Positions 1 through 64,000 of a stretch of 64,000 bases of DNA are shown here, piece by piece. This DNA is from Alviniconcha marisindica (taxonomy: Eukaryota; Mollusca; Gastropoda; Provannidae). The DNA lies in NCBI GenBank assembly GCA_018857735.1, contig JABMCL010002217.1:538501-602500 (forward strand). Reading direction: 5' to 3'. The translations under genes and the position numbers were made by a program. A model generated the notes under the pieces. The model saw only the letters and a list, made by a program, of their open reading frames with translations, ran no database searches and was not told the DNA's origin. Numbering within the stretch: position 1 is the stretch's first letter; each line of letters starts with the position of its first letter.

Positions 1-1100
1 GCGGGCGAACGGAGGTGGGGGAAGGGTCCGACCCTGCTGCCCCTAATCAAGTCCTCGCCCCCCCCCCCTCTCTCTCTCTCTCTTTCACCACACGCGGCCG
101 CGACCCCGGCCTACCTGAAAGTAACAGAGCCTTTAACCTGGCCGATGCCGGTTGGTCACTCTGTATAGAGACACTGCGTTAGGCTTGCTGTAGTAGCTCT
201 GCTCTATGGATGAAACTGAGAAGAACTTGACTGAGACTGCATTTCCGAGGTCATCACTTGTCACTGAAGCTGGAATCGGTTTGAAACCCTACAGGCCGCG
301 CGTACTGTTTTCGTCGGATGGCGACCTTCCGGTTTGACAGTCGTGAAGCCCCATCCTGATTGGCCTTTTGCGTGTGAACATTGGGAATCTCTGTCTGTCT
401 GTTTCACTGTGTGTGTGTGTGTGTCTGCCTCTCTCTCTCCCTCTAGTCTCTCTCTTGTTTGGAACTAAACTAAACTGCCTGTATCGTACACTTTCCGGCA
501 GGGTCTATTGTTTTTAGTATTGCCTGCATGTCGTATACTGCGCCGGCTTTCCGGCCGCAAACCGCGTGGACTGTGTACTGAATTAATGGTAATCACTGAA
601 GTAACTGGCAGTTACGGACTGAGCCATGACTGCTTTATTAGTGGGTCAGGTCATCGGCAAAGGCTAACAAACCAGCGGGGACTGAAATGGTTGTTAACAA
701 TACTGAGGTTTAAATTTGATTTAATTGTGGGGCAGCTACGGTCTGAGGAAAAAGTCCCGGGCCACTAAAAGGTTGTATGGAACGGTCCGCCGGATTAGTA
801 CTAAATGATTGTGCCCGGGCCCGCTTCTGAGTAAACGTCCGGGTGCCATTCAGTGGGTCCGGCCGCCGGTTGAGGGGAAGCCCGGGACTGGCCCGGCTTA
901 CCGTGACGACGTGCCGCAGCGGGCCCGGGCCCGGGTGTTGGTGGGACAGCGCCGCAGCGGATCGGCCCATTCACAGTCCGGCTTAGTGTTTTTTGGATTC
1001 AGTCTTGTTCACAGCCTTTGCACAGTTTCAGTCCCCCATCTAACCTATTTACAGTGTGTGAATTGTGTGTGTGTGTGTCAGTGTGTTCGTCGATGGCGGC
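1..1100 (+). promoter_or_regulatory. CpG-rich region, possible ACC promoter and 5' leader
   Basis: The first 1.1 kb is clearly richer in CpG than the AT-rich introns that follow, with dense patches at about 1-120 and 780-980 (several CCGG, CCCGGG and GCCGC motifs). A short CT run lies at 68-83. Such patches usually mark promoters of housekeeping genes, and the first recognised ACC exon lies 1.8 kb downstream on the same strand. No TATA box or start site can be fixed by eye, so the promoter role is inference. A promoter for a divergent gene to the left is equally possible. Confidence 0.35.
206..278 (+). other. Speculative upstream coding exon
   Basis: An ATG at 206 opens a short frame beginning MDETEKNLTETAF. 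A GT at 279 would cut it in phase 1, exactly the phase needed to join exon 1 at 2852, which is open in frame upstream of its own ATG. The donor (G|GTTTGA) is weak and the ATG context poor at -3, so this is only a possibility. The ATG at 2938 is the preferred start. Confidence 0.15.
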
Positions 1101-1126
1101 TTTCCCCGGCCCAAGCCGGCAGTCGT

Positions 1127-1235
<109 letters not shown>

Positions 1236-2401
1236 TGATGACGCACACTGACTCAGTGTGCGTCATCATTGTGTGTGTGTGACACGACTCTGACAAACAC
1301 TGAAACAAACGTACACAATTTTTGACTCGGTCTTAGTTCGGTGGGATTAATTTTTATTGCCGCACTGAGCCGGTAGTTTCAACACTAGAACCGGCAAATA
1401 GTATCACTGTTCAACGCCGCAATTGAAAGTTCGCTGAATTAACGCTAAGAATCAGTCTATCCGGCCAAGTTCCGGCACTGATGATCAGTCTGATACTTAT
1501 TGATTTTTTTTAATGAATGTATATGGAGACAAGTCAAGTTTTGCTTGAAATCCCTCTTTTACAACGGCATGTATATGTTTCTTTCAACACATCCCTCGAA
1601 CCATACAGTTGACGCGGCCGCAAGGTAGACTAGCTGCGGCTGCATAACTGTGGTATGCATCTAGACTGTTATTTCGATCATCGTGGGCCAGGGTGCGAGC
1701 ATACCGGAAACCAGATGCTGAAGAATGGTTGACAGCCTCACGCCACTGTCGTCTGATACGACCCGGTGTTTACGTTGTGTAGGAAGGCCGGTTGTAGCCG
1801 GAATCTCACGTGTTGCTGTAGTATTTACTAATTTTGTTCGTACCTGGGCCACAGAAAGGTTTGTCTTTGTCTGCGATTTGTTGCCAGAATATTAGTCATA
1901 ACTAATTATCCCAACAGCCTGCAAACGTGATGTAAACATTAAAAATAAAAAAAAACAGAAAAAAGCGTTCCTTTTATTATTTTAGATCACGGTTTACAGC
2001 GACTGACGACAACGTTTATGCATAGAGTGCTTAGTAATGTAGCAGTGGGCGACGTTTTTCGCAATGTGAGAAAGAGTTCCATGAGTTGCTCGTATGTTTC
2101 AGTTTGCACTTCATATTAGCACAAATGTCTACATACACAGCTTAGCCGCCAGTTCTTTTTCGGTTGTTTTGGGAAAGTTATAGTTTCCAGAAAATGGTCA
2201 TAGAATCTATTCACAACTGGAAAATGACGCATCTAATACTGAATAATAGACAGCCAGACGGATCGGACCGTTTCCTGAGGAATAGCCACAATGTATGGAC
2301 CTGCGGCAAAATCACCCAGATTCACATTTTCAAAATATAGCCTGAAACACTTTCATATCGAGGCTAACCATTTGTGGAAAGGCGACTAATATTGGATATT
2401 T

Positions 2402-2461
2402 ATGTATATATATATATCCCCAAATTTTCATTATTATATATATATATATATATATATATAT
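2402..2461. repeat. (AT)n microsatellite
   Basis: Two TA-dinucleotide runs separated by a short ATTTTCATTA stretch. No gene is seen between 1232 and 2851 apart from this AT-rich repeat. Confidence 0.9.
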
Positions 2462-2937
2462 TCTATTTGGTAAACTGTGAGCTGTATAATAAAATGAAAT
2501 AATAATAATTAAAAAGTGAGTGTGACTGTGAGTGTGTCTTTCATGCATTTTAGTTTGGCAGCATCAGTCTTTAATATTTTTATCAGTTATCACATAGCAG
2601 TTAGAACACCAGAAGCTTCAGTTCTGCAAATGTAGGGGGGGTTCTGCTGCAGTTAAGGAGGCTAGTTCCTGTAAGTTTAGCATGAACAGTAAGAATGGAG
2701 ATCACTTTTATGATGGATTCACTTGGGTAGCAATGTCCCATGTGACTTGAATCATTCAATGAATGTCATTACATTTACAGTTCATGGATTATATAAAAGG
2801 ATGCTAAACTGGTCTTTTGTGATGACTTACATGGTGTTGTTCACCAAACAGGGACAGCTGTTGGCCTGCCACCACTAGCTGTTACTCCCTTGCCTACGGA
2901 GAGCACCAGTGCTGAGAGCACCCAGGAACCCTCTACA

Positions 2938-56088
<53,151 letters not shown>

Positions 56089-56465
56089 TGTGGGACTCAG
56101 CCATAGTTCCTGCCAGTTAGGGCTTTCAAACAGTCACTGGAATCAGCTGTAGTCAGCCGCTAGCTGTGGTCAGTTCAGCGCAACCTTTTGCACTGTAGTC
56201 AGTTTCTGTCCAGCCATTGAACCACTGACTGCTGCAATGTCCGTATGGGAGCAAATGAAGTGGTGAGAAATGGAGAAAAAAAACTTTTTTATTTACACTG
56301 AATGGGCTGAAGTGTAGTCTGCACCGTAACATGTTGTCAGGTGAGATGTAGAGTTTGGGCAAAAGTGATTATTGATCCCACCTGTTCCATGGCCCAAGTC
56401 TTGGCATGGCTGGAGTATGTGCAGGTTGTGAAACTGATGCTGCTGATCCACCGTCAGGCACTGCA

Positions 56466-56755
56466 CAGCACACAATGTCTGCTCTCTGATACTACTGTCT
56501 GGTCTCTGATATCTGTGTCCAGTCTGATACTGATGTCTGGTCTCTGATATCGATGTCCGGTCTCTGATACCAATGTCCGGTCTCTGATACTGATGTCTGG
56601 TCTCTGATATGAATGTCCGGTCTCTGATACCAGTGTCTAGTCTCTGATACCAATGTTTGGTCTCTGAGACCAGTGTTTGGTCTCTGAGACCAGTGTTTGG
56701 TCTCTGAGACCATTGTCCGGTCTCTAATGCCAGTGTCTGGTCTCTGATACCAGCA
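56466..56755. repeat. 20-bp minisatellite in the 3'UTR, about 14 copies
   Basis: The unit CTGATACCAATGTCCGGTCT with variants (GATATGAATG, GAGACCAGTG, TTTGGT). Confidence 0.93.
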
Positions 56756-57284
56756 TCTGATGGCCAGACTGCTGCATGCTTAAGCAGCGTCTGACACGAA
56801 TGTAGGTGACGTGTCTGACGTGAACGCAGGTGACCCTGACAAACTTAGTTCCAGAGGTGATGGGATTGGGACATCAAATTCTGCCTGTTCCCATTGCAGC
56901 TCCTCCTACTGGACACTGCCGTACAGCAGCGCCTGATTGTGTATCATCCCCTTTTCTCCCAGAGTCAGTGTGGTGGGAAGACACAACTACAACGTGCATG
57001 CACTTTGTGTTGAGGAAGGCACGGGTTGCGCACGCAGCCTCATCTTCCCGCACTCTTTAGGTGTAGTGGAGGCAGGAAAACATGTTAGCTGAACACTGTT
57101 TGTGGAGAGTGCGGGTGTCTGTAGTTTATGATGGTTTGCTAGTTATGGGGAAGAACCGAGTGTGTGTTATTTCATAGTGATGAAAGTTTTGTGCTGCTCT
57201 ACGGTTAGCAGAGAATGGTTGTGTACGCCAGAGTCGGTGTCCGGTGATGGCAATGGCAGCAGTAGGGGCCACCTTTCCCCTTTC

Positions 57285-57500
57285 TCTCTTTACTGACTGG
57301 GCTGATCATTTCTCTCTTTACTTACTGGGCTGATCATTTCTCTTTACTTACTGGGCTGATCATTTCTCTTTACTTACTGGGTGATCATTTGTCACTTTAC
57401 TGACTGGGCTGATCATTTGTCACTTTACTCGCTGGGCTGATCATTTGTCACTTTACTTAAACTGGGCTAATCATTTCTCACTTTACTTACTGGGCAGATC
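57285..57500. repeat. ~27-bp minisatellite in the 3'UTR, about 8 copies
   Basis: The unit TTTACTTACTGGGCTGATCA TTTCTCT or TTTGTCAC. Confidence 0.92.
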
Positions 57501-58238
57501 ATTTACACACACAACGTTGTGCCAATCTGCAAAAGGTTTAGTTGAAAACAGAAAAAACAGACAGACATGCACACACACAATATTAGATTTGTTCAGACCT
57601 GGTCTTCCCCACTGGCTAAGTCACATCCAGCCATTCCCTTTAGTGCAGATCTGAAGGCAGACAGGGTCATGCCTTAGGGAGCATCCGTGATAACAGAGTT
57701 GCAGGGTTGGATTGCTGATGGGAAGCACGCATTCAGTTGACGAGGGTGGGTAGGGGCTGGCTGACAAAATGCACTCACTCGGCATTTGAGATTCCAACCT
57801 AAAGTCAACAACTTAATCACAGCCAGTCATCAAGTGTTTTGCTTGGACCAGCATAGTGATCAGGAATCAGCCAGGCTTGGGGTGACACCCAGAAAGTGGT
57901 CTCTTTAAACGTACTGCTATCAGAAAACTTGTAGGGAGCAGTTGCCCTTGTTTCTTTTCCTAGCAAACTGTGATACCGGCCATTCAACTGTCGTCAGACT
58001 CAACGTTTCATGACCAGATCAAAATAGTGTTTTGTGAATGGATCAAAGCACAGTGTGCTGTAGTGAGGAGTGCTGTGTTGTGTGTTATTAACTGTAGGGT
58101 GAACATTGATGCAACAAACGTGCTGATGGCACGTCCGTGTGTGGTGTGTGCGTACAGGACACAACAAATGTGTTGATGGCATGCCCGTGTGTGGCATGTG
58201 TATATATATATGCACCTTTAGTTTTTTTATTTGTTTGG

Positions 58239-58244
58239 AATAAA
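58239..58244 (+). terminator. Polyadenylation signal AATAAA
   Basis: The first canonical AATAAA downstream of the ACC stop, in an AT-rich setting with T-rich sequence after it (TTTTCAGATTATCTTTTTCC). Further AATAAA hexamers occur near 59492 and 59636. Confidence 0.6.
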
Positions 58245-58262
58245 ATGAGTTTTCAGATTATC

Positions 58263-60890
58263 TTTTTCCTTACTTGAAATTGTGCCATTATGGACGTTGT
58301 TGAATTGTAAAAACGAAAATGTTGTGCTTGAGCATTAGAGCCAATATGGATCAAGTTGATGTGATAAACTTGGTGAACAGCCAGTTGACTGCCGAATGCT
58401 TTCAGTCAACTGTGTCAGGTGTTTTCTTCTTCTTAAACTGACTTCTTTCTTTGAAAATTCAGCCTTTGGTGTGAGTTTCTTATTTCAGTTTTGCGTTGAA
58501 AATGTTGCACGCATGTTGAACGATGCGATTCGTTGCGACTCCTCATTTGTGTTGTTTCTGTAGTGGCTGTTTGTGTCGAGGTCAACACTCGTGGTACGGG
58601 TATTTGCATCTCGTTGACAGGACCACAGTGTAAGAGCTTCTGAGGCAGGCTCTTCTCTAGTCTGCGGTGCACGGTGCAGAACTCTCTGCAACAACTGGCC
58701 TCATCTCTAGTCTCAGGGCTGCAGTGGGAGAACTCGCTGTAATAGAAGTTGGAATCTTTTTAAGTCTCACCCTGTTGCTGTCAGACATTGTATCTGACTG
58801 AGTCCTTTCCTTTCGCTTTCCTAGTTACCTTGCATTTTATCCTCTGGTTGCTCAGTTCGATTTCTTTTTTAATACCGTTACGTACTTGTACAGATGTATG
58901 CTCTTTTTTTCTGTTAGCACCTTCTCCGACATATTGACTGTTCCTTTATGCTGCTGCTTTGCATTCCAAATATTTACTGGTTGGTTTTGGCACTCCTGTC
59001 TCCATAGTCCAAATACAGCCCTCTCTTTGTAGACTAAGGCGTTTACTGTTTGGATGTTACAACTTCTTTCTCTGCGCTGCTGATGTTGCGGTTTCAGTCC
59101 GTTATGGGCCTAGTTCCTTTCTGTTTTGTTAGTTTTACTCCCGTCTCCATAGTCCAAATACAGCCCTCTCTTTGTAGTCTAAAGTGTTTACTGTTCTTTC
59201 TTTGCACTGCTGATGTTGCTGTTTCAGTCATTATGAGCCGAATTCCTTTCTCTTTTGTTAGTTTTATTCCTTTGCCTATTTGTTTTATGTTTGTTGGGGG
59301 AATTTTGTATTTGTGATCTGGGCCACAAGACTTGAACCAGCCAAAAGCTAAGCAATTTCATGTTTTTTATTGCAAGTTTGACCAGTGCAACAGACATTTG
59401 CTGTTGTTCTTATTTATCTTTTGGATGGTAATTGTTTCTCAGTGGAGCTGGCACATGGCACAATCAAACTCATACACAGTAACATTAAAAAAATAAAGAA
59501 ATAATCGTGTGGAATTTGGGTGATGTACTGTGCATACTAAACAATATGAATGACTGAATGAAGCACACGGAGCTTCAGGCTAAAAACTCCCAGGCTGGGA
59601 GCATTGCACATCCCACTAGTCAAAGGGCTAAAAACAATAAAGCGTTTTTTTTAACCTTCTGTGTGTTTTGATCTGTATTCTTCACTGAGGCTTTCGAACA
59701 ATCAGTATTGCCAGTTTTACCATACATGATCACAGAAGGGGCAACGCATCTTGCTTTTTTTAAGTGCAATGTGTTCACATGCACTGATATTTGTGGCAAG
59801 TGTGACTGTATTGTTTGCCCAACATTCATTTCTTGTGATTGTGTTTTGTTTGGGTTCCTCAGATCAAGCAATAAGCAAAGGGTCTGCACAGCACGCAAAA
59901 CATTTTTGACAAGTTTTTTTCTGGTCAGGGAAATAGATGTGACGTTGAGCATGAACAGATAACACTGAACCAGATCGTGCTGCAGCTAGCGTGCAAGTCT
60001 GAAGCAGAATGAGTGTTGGGGGGTGTGTGTGTGTGTGTGTGTGGGGGGGGTGATAGTGTGGTGTGGGTGTTCATGGGGGAAGGGGAGTGGTATTGTTCAG
60101 TTTGTGTAATAGGATGCAGTGCAGCCGTACTGTCTACTGCCTTGAGAATAATAGAAGATGCAGTGCAGGCATACTGTCTACTGCCTTGAGAATAATCCTA
60201 TCACATTCCTCTTCCCAGGAAAAGATGAGTGACATTGGTTTCATCCTGCTAGCAGGGCACATGAAGCTGCTGGATAGAATTGTACAGAACTCCTGCTGTG
60301 TGAAATGTACAAAATCACTGGGGTAGGAGTTGAAATCCTTCAGTCGCTGCCTCTGTTGAAAAAGTCCATGACATTTCTTCCCATTCTACATTGGATTTTA
60401 TGAGAGCGATGACGTTTATACCATTTCCTTGCTACTAACAATTCTTCTTTAATGCCAGTTGTGTGGTCTGTATGAGGGCAGTTGAATATGATGAATACAT
60501 GTAGTATCCACGTGTTGTTGAAGACTGCTTTTGTTTAAGTGTGTCCATGTATGACTGACCGAGCATAAACTAAGTAATTGCAGTTGTGATACATTTTTGT
60601 ATACTTACATAATAAAAAAAAGGACTAATATGAAATAAAACAATTGAATGCAAACCATAATTAGGGTTGTGAGTGCCTTCATTTTCCCTATTTTCTGTTA
60701 TTGCAGGGTGTGTGTGAGGATGTCTAGTGTATATTACCTGATGAAGTGCAAGCCAAATATTAACACTGTTTAGATTTTCTGTTGTAACTTTTACATGCAC
60801 ACATATTCCCCCTCCAGCAAACACACACTCTCTCTACTAATGCACGCCATTCTCTCTACTAATGCACGCCATTCTGCTCACAATCTTTTA
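58263..60890. other. Intergenic region
   Basis: No gene is recognised. A two-copy tandem duplication lies at 58985-59255 (unit about 150 bp, CTCCATAGTCCAAATACAGC, CCTCTCTTTGTAG, GCTGATGTTGC, GTTTCAGTC). A two-copy 56-bp repeat lies at 60110-60200 (GATGCAGTGCAG, TACTGTCTACTGCCTTGAGA). A TG/G run lies at 60020-60052. The rest is AT-rich. Confidence 0.6.
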
Positions 60891-62996
60891 GTCAGCATTA
60901 AACTTTATTTATGTCGTATAGAGACAAAATCACCCAAAGCGTCTTGCTGTTTTGCCCAGTACTCGTTTAGAGTATCTTCACTTGGGTATGGGATTACTCG
61001 ACCAACACCCTCACACAACCAATACTATCACACAACCAACACAACAGGTTTTATGCAAGTAACTCATTTCTAACGGACATCTCGCATTTTCAGTATATAA
61101 AAGCATGAAAACATTTCAAAGACTGGAATGTTACTTTCATTTATTTTATTTTTAAAGGGGTGGGGTGGGGTGAGGCGTGGAATGTGTCTCAAATGCCTTT
61201 CCAAGTACGGGCAAAAGCAAATCCAAAAATATACAATGGGGACCTCGGCAAATCGGCCAAAGCTAAATCGGCCAAAGCTAGAGGTGCTCTTTTGGTGTGG
61301 CCTTGATTACACATGGAAGAGTTTTGAAAATGAAGGTCTTAATTTAGGGGCAGTTTCACTTCGGGGTAGCTTTCTCCACAGGTTCCACTGTGGTGAAGAT
61401 TTGTGAGAGGGCAGGCTCGGCTTCACGGTCCAAATACAATGTGAAACCAGAAACTATCATAAATACTTCAAGTTCAACAAAAACAAAACGGGTAAAAATG
61501 CACAAGAACATGGAAGTGTGGGAAATGTAGAACTACAACAACAGACCCTTCAACCCCAGGCATTTTCCAATATGCGATTCCCTATGCATAGTATGTAAGC
61601 ATATTATCAGTAATACAAAAATAACCTTTTCAGCACATTTTACCCACATTATTTGCTCGATGATATGACGTGAGAAATCACAGGTCTGGTATGAATATTG
61701 AATCAGCTCATCCAGAAGTATTATCACATGACAAACATTAAAATGCATGCAGATTTCTACACTGAATAAGTTCCATCACCACTACATTGTCGGTCCACAC
61801 TGTGTACACTGACACTGCATTACAACCTTTAACAAGTACAAACATGAAATATTTGCTTTAAAGTTGATGTCACTGAAAGTGTATTAAAAGCACCAGTAAC
61901 CTTCAGTTACCTTTATGGCCGGTGGATATCATTTTCAAACACAGAAAACTATTCCATATTCAACCCATGATTTTATTCTTGGCATGCAATCTTCTCATAA
62001 ACTGTTCTGTCCGAACAAAGTTGAATAAACAGAAGTTGGTAAGTTCATTCTGTATGCAGACATCCACATGAAATTAAAAATAACACAACCTTTCTATGTA
62101 CAAATATATTTTTTTTAAACAGCTCTATTCAAAACAAATGCCAAATCCAGTATCTTGCTTCACTGACTGCATCTGTAAGACGATGCTGCATCCTTCAGAA
62201 TACGGAAATAATGATTCTGCAACAGCCGCTGAAAGACTAGATTCTACCTCCAAAAACCACCACACAGTCCTCACCACTGACGCTACACGCTGCTAAACAA
62301 GTGCACCCTGGACAGACATTATTTCGTGAAGACCTTTTCTGCACCATATGTAAAAGTTCATTCAATCAACTGTCACCGTAATTATGTCACAACAGCCAGC
62401 AGGCACTGTCAAAGAGCTGTCCAGTGCTGGCAGAGCACCTGCTGACTTCAGTCCAGTGACCAGTGAATATTTCGTTTTCTTCAATCACATGAATATGCAA
62501 TGGGCACTATGCAAACATATTAGCTGCTGACAACATGAATTTTAGCAATCTTGTCAAGGCCTTTCTGATTAACAGGTACTGAAACAAATGTGCTTACAAG
62601 CATCACTAATAACAGGGTGGGGGTGGGGTGGGGGGGGTCTAAAGTTAATATACATCCATAAAAAAACACTTCAACCTTTGTACGTATTTTTTCCACACAC
62701 GAAAAAAGCATTTTCAATATTTGAAATGACCCACAAACTTGTAACTTGTAACAAAAACAACAGTATTAACAATGCAAAAAAAAAAGGGGATTTAACTACC
62801 TCCCAAATTAAAAGCACAATGGCTAATCACAATCAAAACACAGCCAGAAATCCTCAAAATCAAGCCCAGAGAAAACTTCCTAATGTACACCATGCTTACT
62901 GCAATCAAACCCTTGTTTTATCACAAATCATTTGAGCAGGTTGAGAATTCACAGGTGGTGATCCCAAGGCATCGACAGCAATGTAACGAGGTTCCC
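60891..62996 (-). other. Possible 3'UTR of a convergent minus-strand gene
   Basis: This AT-rich sequence without coding signal lies downstream (on the minus strand) of the candidate terminal exon. Minus-strand AATAAA hexamers occur near 60904-60909, 61140-61155 and 61971. The extent is guesswork. Confidence 0.3.
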
Positions 62997-63129
62997 TCAC
63001 ATCATCCCCGTGAAACAGGCAACGAGCAGGATGTGAAGAGCGATGAAGTAGATCCAGATCAGTTTTCGAATCCCAGGCCGCAGCCGCATGAGGCGCGAGA
63101 TTTGTCGGCTGTAAAAGCAACATGACTCC
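62997..63129 (-). CDS. Candidate last exon with C-terminal membrane anchor
   Basis: The minus strand has a pyrimidine-rich acceptor (TTTTCTGCTTCTTCACTGCAG) ending at 63130. An open frame from 63129 then reads ESCCFYSRQISRLMRLRPG and IRKLIWIYFIALHILLVACF, with TGMM and a TGA at 62997-62999. A basic stretch, one hydrophobic helix of about 18 residues and four last residues are the shape of a C-terminally anchored protein such as a golgin. The product is not identified; only 44 codons are visible. A second acceptor, TTGCTTTTACAG, at 63109-63110 is in the same phase. Confidence 0.4.
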
Positions 63130-63299
63130 CTGCAGTGAAGAAGCAGAAAACGGCGGACGATGTTTGAGGGGGGAAAGGCATGCATGAACAGAACTAACGG
63201 TGAGCTAGAGAGCTAGTCGTACAGCAGCTACAGAAAGACACCCCTGTGATGAAGACCGAGCCACCCACGTACAGCACTGCTACACAACCAGTGTTAGTA

Positions 63300-63560
63300 A
63301 CATGCAGCCACTCGTGTTACACTTACAGAGAACTGTCCAATCACTACTAAGACAATGAAGGTTGTTAATACAGAGAACTATCACTACTAAGACAATGAAG
63401 GTTGTTAATACAGAGAACTACCAATGACTATTAATACAGAGAAGCACCAATGTTATTAATATACAGCACCACTACAGACAACCAATGTTAGTAATTACAC
63501 CTACAGAGAACCATCCAATCACTATCAGAACCACCCACAACACTACCAACACCACAGCCA
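63300..63560. repeat. Diverged ~45-bp repeats
   Basis: Units with CACTACTAAGACAATGAAGG plus TTGTTAATACAGAGAACTA, two exact and several worn copies. Confidence 0.75.
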
Positions 63561-63699
63561 CTTGTATTACTACAAGTACTACAGAAAGTCAACCATATTA
63601 CTGCTACAGACAAACTGGCTACACAGGTAAACTAACAGTCTACAGAGAACACTCACAGAGCACAGAGAATGATGTGGGAGGATAGAACAATGCCACATG

Positions 63700-64000
63700 C
63701 ACCCCAGGAAAGCAGCTATAGAATACACATCGTGAACACAGAGAACAGCGCGATGGGATGGAACAGTGCTACCCAGGCAAGCTAAGAGAACAGTTTGCAG
63801 ACAATGCACATAGTGAACATGGAGAACGATGGGAGGGGACGGAACAGTGCTACACAGGCAAGCTAAGAGAACAGTCTGCAGACAACACGCATAGTGAACA
63901 TGGAGAACAACATGAGGGGACAGAATAGTGCTACACAGGCAAGCTAAAAGAACAGTCTGCAGACAACATGCATAGTGAACATGGAGAACGATATGAGGGG
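63700..64000. repeat. ~83-bp minisatellite running off the window end
   Basis: Nearly four units of GAACATGGAGAACGATGGGA, GGGGACGGAACAGTGCTACA, CAGGCAAGCTAAGAGAACAG and TCTGCAGACAACACGCATAG. The array is cut by the window edge. Confidence 0.92.

Larger units (their letters stand above)
56089..58262 (+). other. ACC 3'UTR (inferred)
   Basis: Non-coding sequence from the stop to just past the first good polyadenylation signal, about 2.2 kb. It contains a 20-bp and a 27-bp minisatellite (listed separately) and a ~56-bp duplication at 58105-58200. The 3' end is inferred from AATAAA alone. Confidence 0.6.

Noticed and set aside
60063..60326. Small plus-strand gene downstream of ACC
   Set aside because: Short frame over a tandem duplication with no recognisable domain or splice support.

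Overview
This window is animal nuclear DNA. Almost all of it is one very intron-rich gene for the multifunctional cytosolic acetyl-CoA carboxylase (ACC), on the + strand. Fifty exons in the window (2852-56088) join with compatible GT/AG splice sites and an unbroken frame. From the ATG at 2938 to the TAA at 56086-56088 they give 2374 residues, close to vertebrate ACC1 (about 2350). All parts are present: an acidic, serine-rich N-terminus with an AMPK-type site at Ser110, biotin carboxylase (exons 2-11), the biotin carrier domain with the target lysine in EVMKM (Lys815), the long central region, and the two-part carboxyltransferase (about exons 34-49). No exon carries a stop or frameshift, so the gene looks intact.

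Layout: 1-1100 is CpG-rich and may be the promoter and 5' leader. Exon 1 is at 2852-3254, followed by an 8.9-kb intron 1 that may hold an alternative first exon ending at 8231. Exons 2-50 run from 12168 to 56088. A 3'UTR of about 2.2 kb contains two minisatellites and ends near an AATAAA at 58239. 58.3-60.9 kb shows no gene. 60.9-63.13 kb may be the 3'UTR and last exon of a convergent minus-strand gene whose product ends in a membrane anchor. 63.3-64 kb is tandem repeat.

The introns are packed with minisatellites (20-90 bp units) and TG/CA microsatellites. At least six splice boundaries show the same pattern: the amplified unit contains the real splice site and the adjoining exon sequence, so the gene carries arrays of splice-site and exon-edge copies beside the true exon. 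The clearest are 14 copies of the exon 40 acceptor edge, about 16 copies of the exon 28 donor edge and about 16 of the exon 33 donor edge. Other elements include two copies of a small inverted-repeat transposon with perfect 8-bp target duplications, three copies of a tRNA-derived SINE family, and LINE 3' ends.

The gene order, the lack of vertebrate-type N-terminal features and the repeat style suggest an invertebrate, most likely a lophotrochozoan such as a gastropod mollusc. That placement is inference; nothing in the sequence names the species. I found no bacterial, phage, CRISPR or biosynthetic-cluster content.
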